Shown one piece after another: positions 20,058 to 29,900 of a stretch of 64,000 nucleotides of DNA. Every line of letters starts with the position of its first letter. Positions within the stretch are counted from its first letter, which is position 1. The notes below the pieces were generated by a model. That model did not search any database. It saw nothing but the letters and a program-made list of their open reading frames with translations, and was not told where the DNA came from. Origin of the DNA: Notospermus geniculatus (lineage: Eukaryota; Nemertea; Pilidiophora; Heteronemertea; Lineidae); the NCBI GenBank assembly GCA_002633025.1, contig NMRB01001079.1:100973-164972 (forward strand), in the 5' to 3' direction. Both the position numbers and the translations under genes were made by a program.

Positions 20058-21194
20058 CTACGTGTCCATCATACTTTCCTCCTGCATGTCCTCATTTGTC
20101 ATGTTAACCCGTTCTGAAGTAGTTGAAGACGCCCCTATTCGTGGTGGCTGTCTTCCAGTCTCGAGTCCTAACTGACCCCCGGGGGCTGCTGTTGTAGTCG
20201 TCTGAGTCGTCGGCTGCCTGGACAGAAAGGAATTAACGTAATGATCAGCTTTGATACTGTCAGTGTACTGTATACCGTTTATATACAGCTTGTCCCTAAC
20301 CATATTTGCGCGGATCCCTGCAGATCTTGCTTTGCGTAGGACCGGCCGCAATTCCTTTCGCTTCAACTCAATTTCGCGCGGAAATTGCTCGTTTATGTAG
20401 AAATTTGTACCTTTTAGATTTTTAGCACTTTTGCGAACGCGTTCTCGATCGTGAAACCGATTGAATTTGGCCACAATGGTCCGAGGGGGAGGGGTGGGGC
20501 CGTGGCTACTCACCCTCTTTCCAATCCTATGACACCTGTCGATATCAATCTCATCCTTCGGAATTCCCAGCTTGGTCTCGAAGAATTCCTTTAGTAGGAC
20601 CGTAGTGTCCTCACTCTCTCCCTCGGGTATATTCACAAACAGAAGATTGTCGCGCATGGACCTTGCCTGCAAGTCCAAATTGTCCGCACGAATTTTCCTG
20701 TTTTCCTCGCGCAAGTCCACCACAGCTTTGCACAGGTGCTCGTCGGACTTCTTCAACTCGTCAACTGTTTGATTTGTAAATTCCAAGCCGTGTTCCAAGT
20801 CTTTAATCGATTTGGTGACACCCGATAGTTCGTTTTCCACCTTGCCTATCTTGGACTCAATCGAGTCGAGTTTAGCTAACTTCAGATTCATCTGGACTAA
20901 AGAACTATTTATGCTGGTTAACCACTGCGACAAGGAAATACTCGTTGCTGAACCTTGACTCGGCGTCGAAAGTAGTGAGGCCTGGCCGGGAATATTGGGC
21001 AATACGTTGGCCGTAGACATGGATGTACTACCTGGACCTGCTTGTACGTTTAGGGCGTGGTCGGTTTCAGGTTTCGTACCTTGTTGAGCTTGGCGTCCTG
21101 CCTGCTGAGTATTAATTCCTGGACCCGGGACAGCTTTCCCCGCAGTATTAGTCCTCTGATGTTTCCTTGGATTAGGTGGTGTTCTTTTCAACAT
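20058..21194 (-). CDS. LINE ORF1 protein (coiled coil, RRM-like, C-terminal domain)
   Basis: The open frame reaches 21272, but the first ATG is 21194, giving about 378 residues. After a Pro/Gln-rich N-terminus there is a heptad-like region (LAKLDSIESKIGKVENEL, IKDLEHGLEFTNQTVDEL) expected to trimerise. Next come an RRM-like domain (RDNLLFVNIPEGESED, LKEFFETKLGI, IDRCHRIG, RTIVAKFNRFHDRERV) and a C-terminal domain (LKGTNFYINEQFPREI, RANMVRDKLYINGIQYT). This order is that of L1-type ORF1p (Transposase_22), which binds RNA and carries it in the LINE particle. The frame is intact, whereas ORF2 is broken. The 5' UTR probably begins near 21347. CGATAG-type frameshifts were not seen. Confidence 0.88.
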   Translation of the reverse strand: MLKRTPPNPRKHQRTNTAGKAVPGPGINTQQAGRQAQQGTKPETDHALNVQAGPGSTSMSTANVLPNIPGQASLLSTPSQGSATSISLSQWLTSINSSLVQMNLKLAKLDSIESKIGKVENELSGVTKSIKDLEHGLEFTNQTVDELKKSDEHLCKAVVDLREENRKIRADNLDLQARSMRDNLLFVNIPEGESEDTTVLLKEFFETKLGIPKDEIDIDRCHRIGKRVSSHGPTPPPRTIVAKFNRFHDRERVRKSAKNLKGTNFYINEQFPREIELKRKELRPVLRKARSAGIRANMVRDKLYINGIQYTDSIKADHYVNSFLSRQPTTQTTTTAAPGGQLGLETGRQPPRIGASSTTSERVNMTNEDMQEESMMDT

Positions 21195-21438
21195 TTTAGA
21201 AAACGGCGTTCGTCGAAGTAGATGTGTTAAAAGATTTTCGGAGCAAACACGAAACACGTCTGGCCCGTCCAAGCCTCCGACTCATGTCCGCTAGTGGTGT
21301 TATAGAAGATAACGCCATCTAGTGTCAAGTGTGGGGTCACGCCAAAATATTTTCCGTTTAGTTCGTTCATATGCCCCTAGGCGTCGCCACCTTACGGCAC
21401 GTGGTCCTGATTATTGATTTGATGTTTATGAGTCCTAA

Positions 21439-21637
21439 CATTTGTCATTGCAGAAAACCAATCCACTGTGGACTGTAACCTACTGTATGTCGATGGTTGG
21501 AATAAACGGTTATACCCTCAGTCATTGGTCCTAGAAGCAAGTTCTTTGCCCGCATCTGCCACACTACTGGTGTGACGCCTAGGCCAAAAACCATAGCACA
21601 CATTGGACACGTTCCGCTGATCTCCATTTGTCATTGC
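21439..21637. mobile_element. 173-bp insert flanked by 13-bp direct repeats
   Basis: CATTTGTCATTGC occurs at 21439-21451 and again at 21625-21637. The interval carries an open minus-strand frame with CPMCAMVFGLGVTPVVWQM. Direct repeats of this length resemble a target-site duplication of a retroposed fragment or SINE, but no tRNA-like A/B box or poly-A tail was recognised. Confidence 0.4.
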
Positions 21638-21779
21638 CGTTCCCCCTATTGTGAACACTCTCTCTACCTTTGGGTGGACTTAGAAAATTTTGGCTGTGAT
21701 CCGACGGCCAGGTAAGTGGGATTTTCCCGTATGACTAGCTCCGCTGACCTTTGGTCAGCTGAGCTAAAACAGTATTATT

Positions 21780-22385
21780 GTGTGATTTTTTAGTTTTATT
21801 TTTTCTAGGTTTGGAAAAAAATTTTAGGGTCGGGGCATTTTCGGGAGCGTCGGTCGGCTGACCTGAAACAAGACATTTATTTTTTAGGCCTATGATGTGC
21901 AATCATGGATTTCTGGCGGTAAATTATGTTAAAAAAATTTTAAAAAACGTGCCCTGCTAACAGACAACAGACACTGCATCTTGATTGTATCTCTCACGTG
22001 AGCGAAAAATACGAAAAATTAACCTACCTTTTTCGCGGATTTCCTCTAAAGTGGATGCAACAACCATTTTCTTCTTCATTCTGTCGCTAGACCATACTTT
22101 AAATGCAAACACTCCCGGCATGTCAGATTCCCGGCATGTCAGATGCCATTTTTGTTCTGCTGATTAATTGAGATAGAACAGTAAAAACTATTTCTAATGA
22201 CATAACGTATATCCCAAACCCCTTTGCACGGCAACATCCTTCGTAAACAGAATTTTCAATAAGAAAAATGACAACCATTCAACATGTTCAAGTCAATGAT
22301 TTGAAATACATGAACACGATCACACAATAGTTTGCGCATTGTCAATTCTGAAGGGCTGTGAAAACACCCCCAGGCCCTGGCCATG
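21780..22385. other. Non-coding with repeat fragments
   Basis: 21780-21890 resembles the 8015-8100 repeat in inverted orientation (GGGTCGG, TCGGTCGGCTGACC, AACAAGACAT). GGTCAGCTGAGCTAAAAC at about 21755 looks like the end of an AGCTCA-type element. Nothing coding is seen. Confidence 0.45.
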
Positions 22386-22392
22386 TTCACTA

Positions 22393-23604
22393 TACGAACT
22401 CACACTGGTGTGAGAATTTATCAACAACATACAGCCTGTTGTCAAGTTCACGAATAGGTAATGGCCATTTGGAAAACAGGCTTCTCCAAGTTATCACTTC
22501 AAACTGTCCAGTTGGTGCCAGCCTATATGCAAGCATGTGCCTCTCAAAAACCTCAATTGATAAAGGCTCAGTCACAAAATAGGTCTCATCATCTCTTACG
22601 AATATGTTTTTAACCCTAACAAACTTTGGGGACTCATTCTCATATCTCTCCTTGAGACAGCATCCAGGGCTATACACATGACCACATATCTCAACTTCAG
22701 GCGAATCATACAGGCGCAGAACCACATTGGTTCCAAAGAAATGGTTGAACTGCACTTCGAGCTCAGGATAGGCTTCTAAAGCATCAACTTCTTTGCCTAG
22801 TTTAACAACTTTACCACGGTAGAGGAAATTCGCTGAAGGCAGTCCATTGTGCCCTCTTTGTTTATGGCACATGTACAAGTTTCTGATGCTTCATACTGAG
22901 GCTCTTTGGAGCATTCTTATAACACTTCATGTTTCTTGTTTTAAAGAACGCATTTTTTCCCCTCGAAGCGAAGAAGCATATGGTTCCTTAATGGTCCATA
23001 GTTGAGCATCTGCCTTGGCAAATGAACTAGATAGTGCATTTTGGGGATCACAGATGCCATGGGGTACAGTGTTTTGAATGCAAGGTTATGTTCCTCAACC
23101 AACTGCCCCAGCAAAGCAGCAGTGGTCTTGTCACAACATGGACTGGTACTCAGAAATGTTATCTGCAGAAGTTTCAGGAAGTTGAACCACTTTGCATCAT
23201 CATGTACCAACATTCGTGGACCAAGGATGAGTGGCAAAATGGAACACAAGTTCATCATGGATGCTGATGTTTGTTTCATTCGGCCATCATCACTCTGGCA
23301 AAGGTGTGATATTCTGTCTGAATTGTCAGTAGCTGCCAGAACTTATTGGAGCAAAATGTGGGGAATTAACTCATCGAGTTGTTTGGCTCCTCTCAATTTT
23401 CTGAGGTTTATCTTTTTTTTCCAGCTTGGTCAGTGGGAAAATGCTAATTTCTGAGTTGAGCCAATCCAATGTGAAATGCCTCTTTGTCACCACAAAGTCA
23501 TGCAGCATCAATTTCAACTCGTAGGGTAAAACCCCCTCCAGAAGGATATGCATGGGGTCTTGAACCAAGCCCATACAAAGAGGAAAGTCAGTTAGTTGGA
23601 GCAA
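22393..23604 (-). pseudogene. CACTA/EnSpm-like transposase remnant
   Basis: Three collinear minus-strand frames (23604-23371, 23279-22941, 22878-22390) contain QDPMHILLEGVLPYELKLML, then VIPKMHYLVHLPRQML with YGPLRNHMLLRFEGK, then a C-terminal all-beta region with EVQFNHFFGTNVVLRLY and VFERHMLAYRLAPTG. The DPMHxxxEG and PKMHxLxH motifs in this order are known from animal EnSpm/CACTA-type transposases. The frames are separated by stops and frameshifts, and the N-terminal catalytic half is absent, so it cannot be active. Assignment is by motif memory only. Confidence 0.65.
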
Positions 23605-23874
23605 ACAACTCGATAGGCCGACAGTACTCTCTGCTGTTTAGAATTATGACAGCAGTGATAATAATGATCGCCTACTACGCCTGCTTTTGCTGGATCGGGC
23701 CACGTTTATGTTTCCCGTCACAAAATACAGCGCGTGTCACGTGACGCCGCCATCATGATTCGTCTGCTTTTCCGCTCGACAAGATCAACCAGGCCTGCGC
23801 TGCGAAAATGCAGTCAGAAAGCCTAATACACTGCGTAACTTTTCAATATGACGAGTTCTGCGTACTCCTGAGAT

Positions 23875-24007
23875 AATACAGAGTTTAAGAGATCACACGC
23901 TAACGATAACATTTACGTTAACATTATTTTTTGTACATGAAATACATGCAAGAAATAGCGTTAACGTAAACGTTATCGTTAGCGTGTGATCTCTTAAACT
24001 CTGTATT
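23875..24007. repeat. Hairpin MITE
   Basis: AATACAGAGTTTAAGAGATC at 23875 and its complement ending at 24007. Arms of about 50 bases are nearly perfect, with a loop around TTGTACATGAAATACATG. Confidence 0.9.
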
Positions 24008-24375
24008 TATCGTGCAAAAGGGTTACATTATTTATGTTAAATCATCTGCAGTTTACAGAAATTACCAGATTTTACCCCGAATTTATGAAAATCGATGAGC
24101 TCGTTGAGTGCTGCCGGTATGGTAACGCATGCGCAGATTGTGCTGTGACGCCAAGCGGCTGGTTGTGTAATCGATAACTAAACCATGTGTTTAGAAAACT
24201 AAACATGATGTGTAGTCCACATGTTCAATGATCACAATACCAGCCCACTCAGTGGGGTAGACCATAGGCTAGTCCTAGGCCTATCCGTCGGCCAAACTGA
24301 GCCTAATGTCAGTCGGGATGCCACCGTGGCACCTAGAGTGGCACCCGTACCACGTCAAAGGGGCAGGACTATGGC
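24008..24375. other. Non-coding
   Basis: A short inverted motif (AACCATGTGTTTAG..CTAAACATG) occurs around 24181-24210. Otherwise no gene or named repeat. Confidence 0.4.
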
Positions 24376-25005
24376 AAGTCGTTTGTTCCTTTAATCAAAT
24401 AAACCTGTTTTTTAAAAACGTTTTTTAAATGAAAAACTGTGTTTATTTTGAAAAAATCTAGGGTTTTTTACAAAGAAAAATGTTTTTTATGAGAGAACAG
24501 TTTTTTCCATTTTGCAGAAAAGAAACTAGGTTTTTTAAAGTATTTTTTTCAAAAAAAATCTTTAAAACCAAGTTCCTTTTTTTTGAAGTTGTTTTAAAAA
24601 GTTGTTTTTTTTTAAATACAGTTTAAAAAATTATTTAAAAAAACAAAAATCAGGTTCATTTGATTAAATGCACAAACGGCTTGCAAAAAAATTGTTTTCT
24701 CCTTTTATTGGTCAAAATAAGAGTTCTTTCAAAATAAACACACTTAATTTTTTTTTAAACTAAGTTTCTTTTAAAGAAACAAGGTTATTTTTTAAACTGT
24801 TTTAAAAACCAGGGTTTTTATAAAAAAACACGTTTTTCCACTCAGGTAAAAAATATAGGGTTTTTGAATAAATGAACAGTTGGCTAAAACCACGATTCTT
24901 TGCAATGGAGTAAAAGAAACCTACCGTAGTTTTTTAAAATAAAAAACTGGTTTATATAATTTGATTACATGAACAAACGGCTTTTCATACAGGACACGAT
25001 GTTTT
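24376..25005. repeat. A/T-run-rich repeat block
   Basis: Long alternating T and A runs (TTTTTTAAAAAC-like) are punctuated by a recurring motif: TTTAATCAAATAAACCTG (about 24393), its inverted form GGTTCATTTGATTAAATG (about 24653) and a direct relative at about 24958, each beside AACGGCTTG/AAGTCGTTTG. This indicates two or three diverged inverted or tandem units of about 280-300 bases. Purpose unknown. Confidence 0.5.
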
Positions 25006-25189
25006 TAAAGTTCCTGGCGTTCACCAGAGAAGTTGTCTATCTAGGAATAAAACACCTAACATTTCAATAAACCATGACTTGGATGGTCTGCCTATATGCA
25101 CAGGCCTAGCTAGGCCCAGGCCTACAAGTCTCCGGCTCTACATGGAGGTTGGACATTGAATCGGCACCCAAACACAGATCCGTTACATG

Positions 25190-26035
25190 AACATGGTGTT
25201 TAGTATGAGTCTTTTGGCACTAAACACATGAGGTTGGACAACGTGTCTACCTAAAACGTGCTAAATATATGAGCGAGGTAGGTGTTTAATCCAGTATTGA
25301 GGCACAAAACACCTGATGCTGGACAACGTGTGCAAGAACTAATCAGCTGAACACTTCACTAAACACATTATGCGTAGGTGTTTGATACAGCTTGACACTA
25401 AACACCTGATGCTGGACAACGTGTGCAAGAACTAATCAGCTGAACACTTCACTAAACACATTATGCATAGGTGTTTAATACAGCTTGACACTAAACACCT
25501 GATGCTGGACAACGTGTCTAGGAACTAATCAGCTGAACACTTCACTAAACACATCAATGCGTAGGTGTTTAATACAGCTTGGCACTAAACACCTAATGCT
25601 GGACAACGTGTCTAGGAACTAATTAGCTAAACACTTCACTAAACACATTGTTACACCAAACCTCTCAATTGTGATGACGCCAACGAGAAGAAAGTCACAC
25701 GAACAACAAAAGATCAATTTATAATAATTTAATCGAGAAATCGGATAAATAACATGAATGAAATGGTACAAATGGCGAGTCGAACTGACCTTCGGTCCTA
25801 AAACGTCTTGCAAGCAATAGATTATCAATAAGCCCAAATTCGTGGAGATTCTCGCCGGTGCGTCGTTCTCCGTCGGAGACCAAATGAGAAAGACCCCTTT
25901 TTGCGTCAAAGACTCAGCTTTTATATCCCCCGAGCNGGTGTTTAATCCAGCTTGATAATAAACACCTGATGCTGGACAACTTGTTTAGGAACTAATCAGC
26001 TAAACGCTTCACTAAATGCATGTTGCGTTAGAAAT
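25190..26035. repeat. 93-bp satellite-like tandem repeat
   Basis: The landmark CCTGATGCTGGACAACGTGT recurs at 25312, 25405, 25498 and 25592 (period 93-94), with a more diverged unit upstream at about 25195-25300 and another after the n at about 25967. Each unit has AAACACCT and AGGTGTTT, so it can fold back on itself. An LTR-like sequence (25653-25935) is inserted in one unit. Confidence 0.85.
25653..25935 (-). repeat. LTR-like sequence (partial) inserted in the satellite
   Basis: On the minus strand this block has GGGGGATATAAAAGCTGAGTC (a TATA box with initiator-like context), then about 240 bases ending TTTGGTGTAACA beside the satellite. It breaks a satellite unit between AAACACATT and GGTGTTTAAT. 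The other end is lost at the n at 25936. No primer-binding site or ORF adjoins, so a solo LTR is the simplest reading. Family not assigned. Confidence 0.45.
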
Positions 26036-26329
26036 GCGTTGGTATTTTTTACAGTGTATGAAATCGATCACCAGGTTAAAATGGTGTCAGTTTCGGCTAA
26101 AAGGGATAAATTTGCCGTTCATATCATAGACAGGAGTAGAGAGATACATAAATTGAACAGATCATAAAATTACTAAGATAATTTCTGAACTAGTTGGTAT
26201 TTCTGAAAAAAAATAACACGGTTAAAATTTCTAGTTGCGAGGAATATCCGGACAAAATATCAAAGAAAAATCTTGAGTAGCAAAAAAGTGAGGTCAAATC
26301 AAAATTAGTCAGTGTTTTTTGGAACACCC

Positions 26330-26440
26330 TGTATATGCACCAAGTTTCAGATCAATAGCCGCAGGGGTTACGAAACGTACTTTGCTAACGAACGACGGGC
26401 ACCGCATGACGATAAAGAAAGCTAACAGGTGAGCAAAAAA
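26330..26440. repeat. End fragment of the AGCTCACC element family
   Basis: ATCAATAGCCGCAGGGGTTA, CGAAACGTACTTTGCTAACG and CTAACAGGTGAGC correspond, inverted, to the first ~100 bases of the copy at 34958. Confidence 0.6.
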
Positions 26441-26785
26441 TGGAATGACGTGACCCACATTTGCTGTTTGCTCGCTTCGCGTTATCGCCGGCGGTTCCGG
26501 TCCTTGCGTCCAGACAGAGGCTATCGCATGATGGGTTTCTTTGACTCTTTCACGGGTACTGGGTAGAAAGTGTCATGGTTGTATAATATTCTTTCTGGGT
26601 CTTTTCACTGTATGTTTAGCACTTGTTATCTATTTAGTCGATCTCTTTTTTGCAGGTCAGGGGCCTACCATCTAGCATGAGTCAGACAGATTTCTGCAGA
26701 CGTCTGGGTCACCTCTCAATGGGATCGGCAAAAAGGACAACACCGTACATAGCCCCCTCCCCATACGAATTTTCTTTTATGTTTT

Positions 26786-26791
26786 TATAAA
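26786..26791 (+). promoter_or_regulatory. TATA box of the Ly6-like gene (candidate)
   Basis: TATAAA at 26786-26791 would place transcription start near 26817, giving a 5' UTR of about 175 bases before the ATG at 26992. Position and sequence are seen; promoter use is inferred. Confidence 0.45.
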
Positions 26792-26991
26792 CGAGCTGAG
26801 ACTGTCATGATTTATTGTCGCTCTTCGGCGCCAACGACGTCATACGGCCGTCGTTACGTTGTAGAGACCTGTGCCTAGGCCTAGTTACAAGCGACACACA
26901 CACCCGCTCTCATTTACTTCGTTTCCACCGTCAAACGCAGTCAAATTCTCAAACCGCCGACCTGCCGATCGAGCACCAAACAAGCCGAGCC

Positions 26992-29900
26992 ATGCAGAAG
27001 TTTATCTTTATCGCTTTTTTGGCACTCGTGGTATTCATTGGAGGTAAGTTAAACGCCATCTGTCTTCAAATCAGCCGTATATACAGGTCATATGGAATGT
27101 AATCTTCCCGATACCAGGTGTCCGCGTCTTTTGTACAGGGGACATCGTGACAGAAGTTCCTGTCTCTTAGGCCCCTATTACGCTATTCGGTATTCGGTAT
27201 TCGGTATACGGAAAAAAATTGGACATGCACGAGTGGAACAGAAAGCGAATAGCGTGCCCTCAGAATAGTTTAATCTTATGTAAACCACTCGTGGAAATAC
27301 AGTAAACTCGAGTTTAAACCACCGGTTCATTATGTCCATAAGCACACCCACAATCCGAAATGGGCGTGAATAAAACATAACAAGTATTACGCTGAATGGC
27401 TGGAATCGCCTGTCCAATCACAACCCCGTGACGGAATGAATAGCTGGTTAAGGCCTACGGTGAAACTGGCCCTACTATGGGTGTGCTTATGGACATAATG
27501 AACCGGTGGTTTAAACTCGAGCTAACTGTAGCCTTGCTCGATTCACACTATAAGCGTGCCCTACGAAACGTGCCTAGAATACCGAATAGCGTATATAGCT
27601 CTATGTAATAGGGGCCTTCGGGCCAAAGAAATAGAAGGGGTCAGAGCCAGAACAACCAAGTGCATTTTTTAAATTTTACAGGAGAAGCTAAAAACACTTT
27701 TTTGCACAAGGGCGTTCTGGCTCGAAAAAATTATGTTTGATCAATTTTAGCCAAATGCTAAGATTTAGGCATGTTAGCTGATTTCATAAGAACAAGAAAT
27801 ATTTTTGCTTGTTCAAATCACTCTTAGTAAGACCGCCCCACCCCAATGGGGCGGTCTTCCTTGTTTTCACTGAATTTCTCTCGATCTCTCTCCACCCAAT
27901 CTGTGCATTCCGCAGGATAACTGACGAAATTCAACATGTTTCGCGGCGAAACTGTCAGGAATGGTTCTTATGCGTATCACACAGAACCCTATTAATTCTT
28001 GGGGTGATTTGACCACAATAAACAGTAAAATTTTGATGAAATTTGTTGCCCTTAGTGTTCGCACAGCCGGTTCGCACGGCGCTCATCAACATAAAAATCT
28101 AATGACGAACTGCATACTGCGTCAGGTAACCGGGTAACTAAACCACTGGAGAATGGGCCACTCTCCAACGTAGAGGCCAGACAACTTCGCCGCACAAGTG
28201 CAGCAACCCACAACACGGTAAGGGAGACCGGGGCACATTGAACACACGTTCACATTGAGCCACCCTGAATAATTTTTTAACAGATGCAGGATAACTTTTC
28301 ACCTTTTTACTGTAGATACCTAGGTTGCTAAGCTACCTTGCCAGAATACCACATGTAAATTCTGTGCTACCAGTTTTGATTGATCACAATTCAAATAATT
28401 GAGGCCTAAAAAGTGAGTTTATCATTTTTTTGGTATTCAGATAGCTGTTAATTATCTAGAGGAGCTGTAGGTCCAAGTGATTAATGTTTAAAAGCAACAT
28501 GGAACTGTGCTCCTGTGTGGAAACTGTCAGTGATGCGGATTCATGCTTGAAGCTAGCAAGGCCAAATTTGTAATAAAATACGTGCCGGGGCAGTTTGAGC
28601 CACCCATTCCGGGGCACATTGAACTAGGCATTATACTAGTGGTTAAATTGAAGTTGTGTTTTCATCAGTTGCCTATGACCAAATGACTGTTTATAGGAGG
28701 AGCTGATTCCAGTTTATTCCACTGTAGTCTATGACAAGCGACTTCATTTTGATTGGAGGGTAGGAGCTTTAAATGTTATTTTCAGTCCTCAGTTGCCATG
28801 GTTACTACCAGGTCAAAATTTGGAGCCAGTAGGCCTTGTTAAAAATCAACTTGTTCATATTTTATTGTATTTCATTGAGTGGATCAATGTGCCCCACTGC
28901 GTGGTTCAAACTACCCCGGTAACGGGGCAGGTTGAGCCAGGAAAATTCTTTTTTTCACTTGCCCGTTTCATTGCTTTATTACAAAAGCCCAAAACATTCA
29001 ATGGCAATAGTTAGCCAACAAACCAAACTGCATGATGGATGTGTTAGGATGGCTCAATCAACGCAAGCAAAACGTCCAGGGGCCAAAATTAAAAAAGTGG
29101 CTCAAGGTGCCCCGGTCTCCCCTACGACATACTTTCCTGGGCTAGTGGGATTGGCGGGAGAGTGGCGGAGGCGAGGCGTTCCGACTGGTGACTGAGACCT
29201 ACGGAGCATGCGCATTGGTTGCTCATACATGTGCTACGCAAACCGGACGGTGAGTTGATTTTCCTCTGAAATCTGTGATCAAAATAAAGTTGGCCTGCAT
29301 ACATATTTGCTGGTATATCCTTTTACAACTTTGTTAGTATGAAATGATATAGCTACAGTGTTAACCAAGTCATGTTAATTCGTATAGGCCTAAATATTCA
29401 GCGTGATTTGTGGCACTGATGGGCCGGCCGTCGGCTGACTCGACTGGCCAGCTCACGTCACGACGGCGGCCTGTCTGTCATGTCTGTCATCATCAGTGCA
29501 ATGCAGTGTGCATGCTGTGTGCATTGAGGCCTGCCATTATTGGAATCAACTGTCGTGTTTGTAGGCCGATGCCTCGCCTTTCGGTAGGGCAGGCGTCGGT
29601 CACGGTAGGCCTAGCCTCAGTGAAGCTAAGGCCTCCCTATGCTTATTAGTAATATTAGGCCTCCCTATCATTTGACTTGCCTAGGCTAGGGCCAGGGCCT
29701 CCCTTTAGCTAGGCCTAGCTTAGGCCCTAGGCTAGGCCTAGGCCTAGGCTATAGTGGGCTATAGGCCAAGGCTAGCACATTAGGCCTAGGCCTAAAGTGC
29801 TAGCCTGGGCATGCTGGGCCTCCCTCGGTCTAGCATGTCTAGGCTACGCCTACGCTACGGTAGGCCTAAAGATGGCAGCACTGTGTAGTCAGTTCGTACA

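Noticed and set aside
23034-23454. Plus-strand ORFs opposite the CACTA-like remnant
   Set aside because: Shadows of the minus-strand transposase; no family features.
25190-25660. CRISPR-like regular repeats
   Set aside because: Repeats are contiguous 93-bp satellite units without spacers, in an animal genome.
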